A stretch of 64,000 nt of DNA, taken from contig NC_087069.1 of NCBI RefSeq assembly GCF_963678635.1, forward strand, positions 51,098,938 to 51,162,937. Direction: 5' to 3'. Below are positions 20,086-31,305 of this stretch, one piece after another; within the stretch, counting starts at the first letter, position 1, and each line of letters opens with the position of its first letter. The translations under genes and the position numbers were made by a program. The notes beneath the pieces are model-generated. The model worked only from the letters and a program-made list of their open reading frames with translations. It was not told where the DNA came from and ran no database searches. The DNA comes from Symsagittifera roscoffensis. Lineage: Eukaryota; Xenacoelomorpha; Acoela; Convolutidae.

Positions 20086-23000
20086 GAAATTTTTATTTGG
20101 AAAATTTGTTAGATCAACTTCATTTTTTCCTCAACTCATAATGCGAGAGCAGTTTACGTTTGATGAATTTGATATAAATAAATTGCAGCGGAGTGTTTTG
20201 GACGCCAGGCAAATAGTACGAATCATCTGGGCCTTATCTGGGTCTGTTTTGAGGTTTCTTTAATTTTTGACAGAAAGAAAACACATCCCACGACAGAATG
20301 TATCTATAAAAAAAAATTTTGTAATCGGTTTATCATAACACAGACTTTTTCGTATCTAAGTTTTGCTAAAAAGTTACTTGTTTCGAATCAAATGTTCCGG
20401 CTGGGCGACTTGTTGTGATCGTAAAAAATGAATGTTTCCTGAGAGTTGACAAATTCGGATTCGTTCCAAAAATGATATAAAAAAGTTAAAAATTTCGATC
20501 TACTACTTAAAGAAAACAAGTTTATTTATTTTGAGTTGTACATTTAGGCCTTCCAACATCTACCGTGCTTCCATTTTACGCATTTGGTCAAATTCCGAGG
20601 CACGAAGGAACCAACGAGCTATGGAAAACAAAACCTCTCAGCACTATGCAGAGTGGGAGAAAAAATTCAAACTTTCATATTTGTTCATTGCTACACCCAT
20701 AAGTCAGAAGAATTCAAGATCACCGGTGATGCAGAAACAGAAGCATAAACTTTTCTCGGCAAAAAAAATGTCCAATTTCACTTGAAAAGATTATCAAATT
20801 TTGATAATTGTTATTGTTCTAGTCTTCAAAAACTAATGGAAAGTTTGTGCTTGCGATGAATTTTAGTTCAGCAAAAACAATGGAACAAATTATTTCAGCC
20901 AATGAGAAACGAAAATTTTTCTTTAACATGAATCGCTTCTCTAAAAATACTCTATTTCTTCATTTAACGTAAATTTGTTAAACGATCATGGTTTTTCATT
21001 TCATATTAGCCTGAAATTTATCTGAAAATATCGATGCATCGCGTCCAATTAAAAAAAATTCTTTCAATTGTGAGTTTTCTTAGTGAAGTTGGGGGTTCAA
21101 AATCGTCAATTCGGAATAAACATTGCGCGAAGTAGTTTCGTAATTTAAAAACGGGAAATAGAATTACCCCATACTTGCCCAAAGCTCAGCCCTCACCCCT
21201 TCCTGAAACTGAATAACTGAATTTCCCCACACATTAAGGAAAATAAAAACGCCGTTGTTTAAAGCTTTATTTTAATTAGTAATAAAAGATTAAATTGCAT
21301 AGGCTGTGTTTAAATATAGGCTGGTAAGCGGAACCAACAACTGAACTGTGGATTTATTATGGACACTGGAAGAAAATTATTTCTAATTCCAAAACCCCTT
21401 CCATTTGTTGAAAAGTCAGCTTGATCAAACGGTTCGTGGCCGAACTCACAAATTTGCATTCTCGTAAAAATTTATTTAGGACCTGCTCTGTATGTGCTGC
21501 CACAGAATAATTCGATAAAATTGGTAAACAGGGTGAATCTTAAGAACATTACCAATCCCCAACAGTTAATTGTAAATTGTTTTTTCAATTTTTTGGATCC
21601 TCTCCACACTCAGTGCTGTCTACAGTTTGGTCGTATGTACCCTTCAAATAGTTGTGATTGTATGAGTGGCATGACTAAACAATGCCCATAAAACTAGAAT
21701 TAGCAATCAAATCTTGAAAAGACAATCAAAACTACGAATACAATATCACTTAGTCGCAGAAGCAAAAATCAATGGGTGGTCTTGGAATTGCTCACAAACT
21801 CGAAAATTAAAGTGGTTTTCTGAATTATTTTGATTGTCTGTTTATATTTTCCTTACTTTAAAGCTTGATAAACTTAACTATTATCATTGTCTTCTTGGTT
21901 ACATTGTTCAATTCTCAACGCTCTACTTTTTTGCACCTTTTTACGTCTACTTTTTTTGGAATGAATTGGAATACTTTTTGTTTCAACAAGGGCCACCGAA
22001 ACACAATTCTAGCAGCAATGATTTTTGTATTTGGCAATTCCCGTAAGTATCAAAAAGAACTGAAAGTTACAAAACTCCCAGCCAATAAATGAGGCAATAA
22101 TAACCTCCGAAAAAAATGAGTCTGGACCCTAATGCAATGAAAGGGTGAATTAGTGATATGACAACAAAAACAAATGAAGATCTGTTTCCGGCTGATTGTC
22201 CCAAAGTAGTATGTATGGAAAAACTGATGATGTAAGATATCATATTATTGAATTAGAAACTCTTACTCGGAAAGTGTTCACTCATGAATAATTTATCATA
22301 GAGCAATCTTTAATTTTCATGAAGTAAAATCTCTGATTCGTATGAACTATAAATTTTGCACAAAAGTGGCTGAAAACAACCAGGCTAAAAAATGTTTCCT
22401 AATCGAAGCTATCCAGAAAATAAAAGTCATTTTTACTTTGGTTTGTTTTTCTGTTTAAACAAAAATTGGAGTCCGGAAAAATATTTCACACAAAAACTTT
22501 TATAATATCAAGTAAGTTATCCCTGCAATCGAAATTGAAAAAATTTTACCTGAAATCCTTTTTTTAAAACTATGGTTGTTCGATAATTTCCCTTTAGGGT
22601 AATGTTGCGGGCTAATTCATGCAAGTTTCAAAAACTTTAGTTGATGCTGACATCTTAACGAAAAATTTTCATGCGTGGTGTATTATAGCGCGGTGAATTG
22701 TTTTTAAGTTTTTAATACTATTAAACTTTAGACCGGGGTTTTCTATTTTTTGTTTGTTGCTGGTGGTTGAAAAAACAACACAGCTTATCTTTAAATGCTA
22801 ATGGCGTTAGATTTTTTGAAAGAAACCTTGCAGATCAATTATTTTACTCTTGATCTTTTTGCTATAAATTGTTGCTCAATATTATGTTGCTCAGCAAAAA
22901 CTGAAAAGTAGCTGTAAGACTATCAAAAACAACAAACTCTTTGAGAAGAAAATTTCTGAGGAAAGCAAATGTTTTGCTCATTTCGTGCGAAATGTTGTGC

Positions 23001-23173
23001 AGTCACGTTGCAACATTCTTGTACAATCCCTTCCGATGCTTGCATTCATCGAAAAAAATACTAAGCTCCAGGGAATACTTAACAAAAACTGAAACTGAAG
23101 ATTGTTAAAAACAATATTCGCTATAGTAAAAACTAAATACTAATTTTTATATCGGTCAAATCAAAGATTTACT
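20086..23173. other. AT-rich stretch, no confirmed gene; one possible exon
   Basis: At 20550-20750 base composition rises and a frame with NSEARRNQRAMENKTSQHYAEW is open after a TACATTTAG acceptor-like site. It could be an exon or a relic of an unknown gene. Elsewhere only short chance ORFs are present. Confidence 0.3.
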
Positions 23174-23782
23174 CTAACAATATACAAATAAAACTCTCAA
23201 CGAAATATAGCTCGAACTGATAACATTGAAAAAGCTACTGATTGATAAAAGAATTTTTAAAATTCCATAAATTGTGTCGATACGTTTTAAAGGAAGAGAA
23301 GTTTCTGTCTGACCATAATATTTACTCGTTGTGTAAGTATCATGGTCGTTAAAGGTTTTACTATTTTCTTTGGTTGTGTTCAAAATTTCTTCTCTACGTT
23401 CTTCCAAAAACCTTAATGAATCGCTGTAATTCGAGCTGCCACTCTCGATGTAATCATCTGGAGATTGTGAACAACTTTCGTTTAAGTACAAATTAGAGTA
23501 ATATATCACAGAGCTCGACAATGCAAACAGTGCCAAGTGAACAAGAATCATGAGCAACCAGCAAAGCCAGACTGGATAATAGTCGTTTGATTTGCGTTTC
23601 TGCCATTTTTGGTCACTTTTAGCAAAATCTAAAGAAAATTCAGTAGTAGAATTTTCTAGTAATGTATAACTTTTTGTGAACAAATCTTTGTTCTCGGTCA
23701 AAATTGAGCTTGGCTTCCTCTCGTCTGTTGCTTGGCTCCGTGTGTAGATCGAGTAGCTTACTCTGCTCCTGATGATCTAGTA
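23174..23782 (-). CDS. Possible exon of a single-pass membrane protein
   Basis: On the minus strand the frame is open from just inside a TAG at about 23783 to a TAG at 23174-23176, about 200 codons, with no ATG near its start. It therefore reads as an internal or last exon; the AG of CAGTACTAG could be its acceptor. The translation has a hydrophilic start, a strong transmembrane segment (WLCWLLMILVHLALFALSSS, about 45-65 residues after TENKD), then a Ser/Glu/Asn-rich part with possible N-glycosylation sites (NES, NYS, NTT, NSK) and a hydrophobic end. This suggests a type II or single-pass membrane protein. I recognise no family. It could be a chance ORF. Confidence 0.38.
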
Positions 23783-23783
23783 C

Positions 23784-24115
23784 TGATCGTTTCGTCATTC
23801 TGATGGCTGTTGTCTGAGCCTACAAGTTCTGTTTCACCGAACCTTTGCTATGTTTACAAATGATCAAACGTAGTTCTCAGACAATTGAATTCTTCCTTTA
23901 TTGAACCTAATTTCGATGTTAATCCTTACGAAGCCAAACTCTGCCCAATTTCAAAAAGGTGCGCAATTTTATGTATGTATTCTCCTGGATTACAAAGGCA
24001 AATCTAAAAACATGTTCCAAAATGCGAGTGGGCTCCACTTACATTTACCTGTAACAAAAATTGTGTCGGCACAATTGTTTTACTGCAGATTACGCAACAA
24101 GCGAATGTAGCTAGT
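23784..24115. other. No gene seen
   Basis: An alternative minus-strand frame begins with an ATG near 23802 (MTKRSVLDHQEQSKLL), out of frame with the membrane-protein exon. Nothing further is recognised. Confidence 0.35.
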
Positions 24116-24117
24116 TG

Positions 24118-24985
24118 TTCTGGATTCTGCAGCTGTAATTGGAATCCGCAAATGTGAATATAATCCGGAAAAAAATGTGGCATCCACAAAATTTGCAATC
24201 GGAATCCGCGGATTTTGCAAATTGTAAGTATATTCCGCAATTTTGATTTGTTATCGAAATTTTACATGAACAAGAAATAGCTAGAGCTGGAATTATTATC
24301 CATAGCAAAATGGAATTTAAAAACAAGTTTAATAATTGTCTTTGGAATCCACAAACAAGTCCTGAAACCTTCATTAACTGAATCGGTGGATATCAACCTT
24401 TAGTATCGATCACCCATAAAATTTCCCCAGTTAAGGGATTTTTCAATTTTTCGAGTTCTTTGGAAACACAATCACCGAAAGAAATCGTAATTTGGCTCAT
24501 TATTTGGTTCAGAAATCATCATCAGTATCATCTCATGAATCAGCTTACGTCCGTTTGTTCAGTTGGTAGTAATTGAGATCGAAGATTGGTGCAAAATTAA
24601 TTGATAATGAAAGATATAATTTCCAACGCTGCTACATATATACAACTGGAATCCCAAACAAATTGCGTATTCCCTTTACAATTTGCGGCTTCCGCTTGCA
24701 TTTTGCAGATTCCGTTTACAGATGCAGATTCCGCAGCAGCTCAGTTTTATTATACACATGTCTTATTATTTATTATTCCACAAGTTTTGTTCCGGATTGC
24801 GCAAATAAATTTGCAGAATCCGCAAATTTGCCTATTTTGGAGCAACTTTGAGAACCACTTAAAATTGAACCATTCTTGGACCTACTTAAAACTTACAGTA
24901 GTTTAGCTATTTGTTTGTGGAATCCAAATCAGCAAAGAAAATCAAAGAAAAGTATCAGTCTGATTTTGATTTGGTGCGGAATCCT
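24118..24985. repeat. Cluster of GGAATCCGCA motifs in both orientations
   Basis: Variants of GGAATCCGCAAAT and its complement occur about ten times, for example near 24138, 24200, 24228, 24688, 24710, 24735, 24793, 24817 and 24975. An inverted pair, TTTGGAATCCACAAACAAG (about 24341) and TTTGTTTGTGGAATCCAAA (about 24910), brackets the inner part. This looks like a foldback or MITE-type repeat, or nested copies of one. Confidence 0.55.
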
Positions 24986-25299
24986 GCAATCCGCAACTAT
25001 TGAGATCAAAAACTCTATAAAAGAAAAAAACAATTAATGCTCCAAGTGTTTGAAATCTCTGCAGTAGCATTTAAAATTAATTAAGAAGAAAATTATAGAA
25101 TTTTTTACAAACTGATTCTACGTGCATTGTGTCGCCAGAATAACAGCATTATAGACAAAATTATAAACAGCAGATCAAGTTATAAGTTTTTTATTCTCAA
25201 TTTTTTGTCATTGTTCTAGATATAATAAGTGTTCAAAAATGTACAGCAAACCTTTTATTGTACTTGCTGACTTGAATTACACGGGTTGACCTCCATACA

Positions 25300-25480
25300 C
25301 GGAAAATGCTTATCATACAAATCCATACGACAAAATTCCTTATCATACAACTCTATACATCAAGTGTATGCAGAAAATGCAAATCAAATTTTGTACGCGA
25401 ACAAACATTTTCCGAGAAAAATTGTTTCTATGCAAAATTTTTTTTTTGTGTGCATAACGTAGTCCTGGATACGGTAATAT
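25300..25480 (-). repeat. Isolated minus-strand copy of the array-related repeat
   Basis: Reverse-complemented, this reads GTATCCAGGACTACGTTATG followed by an A-rich run, TTTTGCATAGAAACAATTTT and TACAAAATTTGATTTGC, like the copy at 16.5 kb and the array units. The 98-codon ORF at 25384-25680 partly overlaps it and has no recognised product. Confidence 0.6.
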
Positions 25481-26045
25481 TGGCTTTTTTGTTCTTTTGA
25501 CTTAAAAATTTTAATTTCAAAAACGCTTAAAATTCCTATTGTGTCGAATTGTGTTGAGGATTTTGTAAACTCAGTTTTTTTGTGTTTTGATTGATTCGAT
25601 TTAGTTCCGCTCACTTTCACTCTACTGTTTTTACCTCTATCATTATTCATGTTAATAGCATTCAAGTTTAAGGGTTTCATTATTGTGGTTAAACTATTTC
25701 GGTTCTTAGCACTTGGGCAGCCCTTTGTTGATTGTAATACCGTCTAACATCTTGAATATGTCTCACAAACCTTAGGCGACCACCACAAATTTGCTTAACG
25801 ATAGCAGGAGACAGGAGAAAAAAGTTGAGGTCTAGGAATTTTGAGTCCAGAATTTTTTTTGAGAAGATTAAGTAGGCCTGCTAATTTCAAAATTTACATC
25901 AAAAAGCTCCAGCATTGCTTTAGTCAATGAATAGAACGTAAAAAGGAGCTGCAAATTTTTATTGACCAAACACAAGTAGTCAATAATACCGGTGCTTCGA
26001 GAATGATCGCTTCCTTTTGATGAAAAAAATCATCAATTGATTGAT
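25481..26045. other. Non-coding stretch
   Basis: Nothing recognised. Confidence 0.45.
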
Positions 26046-26047
26046 AA

Positions 26048-26490
26048 AACTAAACCGTACTGTGGAAGGTTAAAGTCAGCGCCATCGGACGATGCTCGTC
26101 CGCAGGTTCCAGCATCATTGCCTCGTTCTTTTGTCTTGTAATCGGGTAAACCTAGATCCATGAAATCAAAAACGGATTTGAAATCTTCTAATCAATGCCG
26201 CAGTGATCATGCACTGGCTTTTATCCGCTTTGGGGAATTCTAGAGGCAAGACGCGGCGTCACTCCGTGTTGAGGAACAGAAGTTGTAGTCAGAGCTGGAT
26301 GAACTCCGAGAAGATAATACCAGGAAATTAGACAAAGCCAGGGTGGCTGAAACTGAGCTTCGAAGAGACCGTTCAGGTCCAGAAAAAGAGGCCTCCAGAT
26401 CGACTTATTCCCACCCTAAGCCCGTTAAGCAAACAAAATCTTGAGTTAGAGAACTATTGCAAGATACAAACGTCACAACATAAGCAAACG
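26048..26490 (+). pseudogene. Decayed coiled-coil ORF of unknown origin
   Basis: One frame stays readable for about 145 codons with only four or five stops. It includes SAPSDDARPQVPASLPRSFV, then RVEEQKL, a stop, and SELDELREDNTRKLDKARVA followed by ETELRRDRSGPEKEASRS. The Leu/Glu/Lys/Arg heptad character suggests a coiled coil. The stretch is GC-richer than its neighbours. It could be a relic of a retroelement gag or of a host exon. Confidence 0.4.
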
Positions 26491-26807
26491 AGAGAACACT
26501 TCATAACGTGCCCACGGGCGATTTGGTAAGAAATTCCTAGTTTGCCAACTACTCCCAACTAAAAAAAATCTCAAAAAAAAGCATGTTTGACCCTTCGGGG
26601 TTGGTGTTTCTATCGTATATGCCCATATTGTATCACCTTCCCTAAATTGAGTATATTCGCATCTAGTATATGTAGTTTATCCGCATTTACACATCCCGTT
26701 TTCAGTATTCAACAGATCGCACCAGCAGATCATACTACCTTAGCCTCTATACCTGGACTTTGATCAGGATCCAACGTTGGTTTTCCCGCAATGGAGTTCC
26801 ATGAATA

Positions 26808-26972
26808 GAAATCGATTACAATTGAGTTTCCTTGTCAGTGTCCACAAAAGGGAAAAATTGGATTATAATACTACTATTGTTCGAGGCAACAAAATCCTTT
26901 TTTATCCATTGTAATCAATTTTTTTTTCACTTTTGTGGACACTGGCAATGAAACTAAATTATAGTAGATTTT
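26808..26972. repeat. Hairpin (foldback) element
   Basis: The left arm, AAATCGATTACAATTGAGTTTCC then GTCAGTGTCCACAAAAG, is the complement of the right arm, CTTTTGTGGACACTGGCAATG then AAACTAAATTATAGTAGATTT. The arms are about 60 bases each with few mismatches around a short centre. Confidence 0.75.
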
Positions 26973-27244
26973 TTTCCATTTTACTGTACTGAGATAATGA
27001 ATTTTAACACACATAAAGTCTTTCTACATTTTAAACTAAAGTTGGTTGCGTTGGTTACTTGTTGTTCAATTTATTTTTTTTCTGCCTAGCTTTGATATTT
27101 TTGTTACTTTTTATGTTACTCAAAAACTGAATTTCGTTCCTTTTCAACAATTCTAATAAATAATTAGAAATATTGAGGGGGGAGGTAAAGTTGGAGGTGG
27201 ATTAATCCGCCTTCCATTCCCCCCTAGCGTTTGCTCATTTACAA

Positions 27245-27425
27245 CAATCCCCCCGGGGGGGGGGCGGTTTCAGTGGGGGTTTGTTTCAGATGGGTGTTTG
27301 ATCAAGTGGGGGGGGGGGTTTAGGTGGGGAAGGGGGTGGTTTCAGTTGGGGTGGGGGTGAGTTCAGTGGTGGGGGGGGGCTTAGGTGGGGGATTGACTGG
27401 GGGGGGGGGAAGAAAAGGGCAAACT
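27245..27425 (+). repeat. Very G-rich tract with quadruplex-forming potential
   Basis: Many runs of 4-12 G separated by short TTTCAG, TTTAGGT or GTTCAGT spacers lie on the + strand. A loose unit of the form (G)nTTTCAGT can be seen. No protein is supported. Confidence 0.8.
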
Positions 27426-27639
27426 TTAGGGAGGTTGAAGGGGAGCAAAAGGGCAATTGTTAGGGGCGGGAGAACTTAACGGAATATTTTTGCATATTGA
27501 GTTTAGATTTAGAAATGTGTTAGGACACACAATCGCTTTGCACAGTTTTTGCATAACTCACTTGATAAATGCAGAATTTCTTGCAAAATTTTGCACGACG
27601 CGCGAAACAAAATAAAGTAGAAAAATTCCATTTTAATGT

Positions 27640-28250
27640 GATTTCCTACTTATTATAAAGTCCATTATAATGGATTCTATATGAATTATAATGCATTTTG
27701 TTTTGGCGAGAAAAAATGGACCTAAATCTATTTTAGTCCAATTTTGTTGTCTGAACGTAACATGGGAATCGATTACATTTACAAAATTATAGACCACGAA
27801 AATCCATTATAACCGATTAGTTTTTACTTTTCTTACATGCGGGTTCGCTGCTTCGGTGGCGCCATTTTCGCAAAAATTGGTTACAACCCGCACTGGAGTT
27901 CCATGGTTAATAATCGATTATAATGGAAAAATTTTTTCCAAACTGTTGTCATTAGAATTCTTTATTGTGTCAAACTTGGACCACGTATTGATTATATGGT
28001 CATTATAATCGATTATTTTCGTGAAAACACAATCCATTGAAAACAATTATAATGGATTATAACCATTTAAAATCCGTTATAATTGCAACGTTTCTGCGTT
28101 ACTCAGGGCCTACTCGCAATCTAAACCTACTCGAATTAACAAATCGATTATGTAGACCTACTCGAATCGATTATGTAGACAATTTTTTAGTCAACGAAAA
28201 TCCATTATAATCGATTATTACCCATGAAACTTCGGTGCGGGTTACACTAG
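27640..28250. repeat. Cluster of CCATTATAATCGATTAT palindromic motifs
   Basis: At least eight variants of CCATTATAATGGATT or ATAATCGATTATAATGG occur in both orientations. Part of this is explained by the inverted-repeat element at 27885-28243; the rest (27655-27830) suggests a second, nested element. Confidence 0.6.
27885..28243. mobile_element. MITE-like element with terminal inverted repeats of about 40 bp
   Basis: The left end, AACCCGCACTGGAGTTCCATGG then TAATAATCGATTATAATGG, matches the complement of the right end, CATTATAATCGATTATTACCC then ATGAAACTTCGGTGCGGGTT, with a few mismatches. It is about 359 bp long with no ORF. A target-site duplication is not clear. A related half-end (GGAGTTCCATGAATAGAAATCGATT) lies at about 26793. 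Confidence 0.65.
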
Positions 28251-29125
28251 TACGCTCCTGTTAGTTTCTCAAATCTCGCAACAGTGAAATTTTCACGTTG
28301 CTTATACCCTTTCTATACAGTTATACAAGGTCTTGACAGCTGCACCAGCGGTCGTTTCGCACATTTGTGTACCGAATTCTCACTAGGAATCCCCGTATAT
28401 TATACATGCTGTACCTATAATAAAATAATCTATACAATTTACCTCTCATATTACAGTGCCGCTCTTTTACACCCCCGCACCGGCCGCCCCCGTCCCTTAC
28501 ACTTGCGGCTCGTCTTTTGCACCGCATCGATATACACCTGATCATTGGCTACTTAATCAATCAGCATCAAAGTCCAAGACTTAGCCGATGGAATAACTTT
28601 AGATCGTCGAGATTCCTTACACGAATGGAAATTATCGCAGATTAGCGGCATTCTGTTTCTTTGGCCTGGAGGTTGGGTACTTCAGGAAATTCATCGAATC
28701 TAATCGAAGCCTGACCGATATCTAGAAGCTGCAATATTTGAAAATACTAAACTCTGGTGAGACTAAAAGTTATCGTGGTGAAATTATGGACAGCCGATAA
28801 AGTATAAAGATGCACTTAGTACGTTTGCAATAAAATTGTGATCTACCGCACAGGGTGATAAGTGCCTACTCAGTTAAATTGTCCAAAATTGATCCCTTGC
28901 ATCTTCATGGCTCGAAAAGCGCAATAGTGTTCGCCTTCAGAGTATCAAACCTCGATTTTCGTTGGAGTATTCAAGTCATTTAAATACCACCAAGATCTCT
29001 ACAGTGCGACTTTTCAAACAGAAATTAAATCCAAGCCAACTGCTAAAAAATTTGTAGCGGCAGCAAAATGAAGTAGCAGAGTACATTATCTGCTTTTTCA
29101 TTCTTTGTAAAGGGAAACACGGACT
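28251..29125. other. No confirmed gene
   Basis: The small ORFs here (for example 28284-28541) have no recognisable content. Base composition rises from about 28440. Confidence 0.4.
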
Positions 29126-29941
29126 TTGGAATTGTCCCAGTTTTGTAGGAAAATCACCCAATCAGAGAGCCATGTTTTTTTTGCTGCTCATAGGGTTCAT
29201 CTTTCGTGTTTTAATTCAGATCACATACAATTTCCAAGCAGGGATCCGCAAAGATTGCTCCATGAATCACCGAGGAGGAGAAAAATCGAAGAGTCAATGA
29301 GGGTATCCTTTCTGAGTACGTTACCGGAAGAGGAATGGGAGAGATATCAAAGCGAATTAGAAGGCAAGACAGGAGCAACCTGGAGCCGAGTGAACTTCAT
29401 GGAAAGTTCATGGGACGTGATACGACGGTATGGGACGCAGTCCATAATGAAGGTGGGATTGAATCAACCCATCATGCGTGAGGTCCTGGAAAAAATAGTG
29501 AACTCCATGGAGTCGGATGTTCTGACCGAGTCAGTTACAGAAGACAGTGCCGATGATCAGCAGGTCACAAAGAAATTACCTGTTAGACGAGCCAAAAAAG
29601 GGCTGAAGCGACTGAAAGGAAAGACAGGGAGTCGAACTGTGAATCAGAGGGTGGTGAAGTCAAAAGCCAAGACAGTGGTGACCTCTCTGATTAGCGCGGG
29701 TCGTTCAGGCGAGAGCGGGCAAGGAGATGGTGCGACACCAGCCGGGGGAGAAAAAGAAAACCTGATACCCCCTATGCTCTTAGCAGGTCTGACCATAACA
29801 GCCACGAGGTCGAAGAAGACTGCGCGAACCCTGGCAGACACTAAGTTAGAGATGGAAATCTTCAGTCAATGTGGATCTGGAGGACTTGAAGATTACAGAC
29901 CCTCGCGAACGAACATGGCCAAGTTGAAACTGGAAGGATAA
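29126..29941 (+). pseudogene. Unrecognised large reading frame, segment 1
   Basis: This is the first part of a GC-richer open region that differs sharply from its AT-rich flanks. The credible coding text starts around 29297 with an ATG (MRVSFLSTLPEEEWERYQSE); what lies before it may be leader or intron. It contains an acidic/helical part, then a Lys/Arg/Gly-rich low-complexity part (RAKKGLKRLKGKTGSRTVNQ). Near 29888 the next frame opens, so a frameshift probably lies between about 29888 and 29941. No known domain is recognised. Confidence 0.5.
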
Positions 29942-29943
29942 CT

Positions 29944-30720
29944 GTGCCGGAATCGGTCCACATGGGAGATCCGGCAGGGGGTTATGTGGAGATGTTGAAA
30001 GCGAGGAACTCCGCGAGAGGGCACCTGATGGCTTGGAGCGAGAAGCGAGCCATGCAGGAATATCTGAAAGGGCTTACGGAGAATTCTAACTTAAATCGGA
30101 AAGAATATGGCACGGTAATGTCATCGGAAGCGAACGAAATTGGATTGGAAAAACTGCTAGAAGTTTCTTGGAGGGCGGCCCTCCAGAGATACTTCGATGA
30201 GACGATGCATGCACCTGCGACGGTGGCAGCGTACCTAGCTCATCCGTGCACGAGAACTGATCTACAAGTACGATTAGCTTGGTGCTTGATGGGCAACAAG
30301 AAGGCGGAATATGAAGCCAGTAACGATTCGAAATCACGGGAACAGGAGCTAGAGTTGATGGAAGCTCTGCGAGCATTGATTTCAAAAGACGATTCTGCGA
30401 TAGCATGGGCTAAGCGTAAGGATGCCCTTTGCTTTGTCAGGTTTGTGGTGGATCGTATCCCCACTCCTGTCTTGGGAGAATGCATAAAGATCATTCGGCA
30501 AAAGGGAGTGGATTGCGAAAGAAACTTCCTTAGGGCACTACTAGAACTGTATCAGGATATGCCGTTGATTGTACCCAATAGGGAGTCGAATGACATGGAG
30601 AGCTACCGCAAGTTGGAAGAAGTGAGAAGATATTCCAACAAAGAATTGAAAGTGAACCGGGAGTTGATTGAAGCAGTCAGAGGACAAAAAAACTTTGCAA
30701 CACTAGGAAAACTGAAGTAG
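29944..30720 (+). pseudogene. Unrecognised large reading frame, segment 2
   Basis: This segment is open in frame from about 29890 to a TAG at 30718. The text is helical and charged, for example NSARGHLMAWSEKRAMQEYL and ALCFVRFVVDRIPTPVLGEC. The reading frame goes straight on after the TAG, so the stop looks like a single-base change. No enzyme motif, zinc knuckle or membrane segment is visible. Confidence 0.5.
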
Positions 30721-30729
30721 TTCCAATAT

Positions 30730-31305
30730 GTGTCTGGCATACCGGGGATGGCGTATAATCCCTTCGTGAATGAAGAAGCCAGGGAAGCGTACTTCGACTA
30801 TGAGCAAGTCATAGTGCTCAATTTTTGGGTTGAACGGATTAAAGAAATTGGAATGCTCATGGTGGAACAACCCAAGCTGGGAATTATCTTGGAAGAACGA
30901 GTGGTCGAACCCTCGATTCCCGAGCTAAAGGGGCAAGTGAGTTTCGAAAGTGGTTCTTGGGACGGTCCCTTGAAAACCAGTCTAGTAGCGATGTGGGAAC
31001 TCATGAAGCTCTCTTGGTGTCCTCATCCTAACGCCGCCTTAATTTGGGACATGACGGCGGATATCATGTTAGAACTGGATGATGACGCGAGTCTACATGA
31101 TCTGGCCATGATACACCATCTGCTGGCCATGAGGTTGACGAAGCCGAAGAGCAACTCATCCACGGAGCTGTCTGAGGAAAGTCCATCAAGCAATTGGTTG
31201 AAGCAAGGCACATGCTTGGCTCAACTTAGTTGGATGGAAGGGCATGTTTGCAACTTGGGACACTGCCTGATTACGCTGAGCGAGCAGTATCGACAACTGG
31301 CATGA
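30730..31305 (+). pseudogene. Unrecognised large reading frame, segment 3
   Basis: This continues in the same frame as segment 2 after the TAG (FQYVSGIPGMAYNPFVNEEA) to a TGA at 31303. It is rich in Trp, Met and Leu (for example MWELMKLSWCPHPNAALIWD, DLAMIHHLLAMRL), which looks like an all-helical folded domain. The frame again continues after the stop. Confidence 0.5.

Noticed and set aside
30718-31305. Programmed stop-codon readthrough in the unrecognised gene
   Set aside because: Frameshifts elsewhere in the same gene make simple decay the better explanation.
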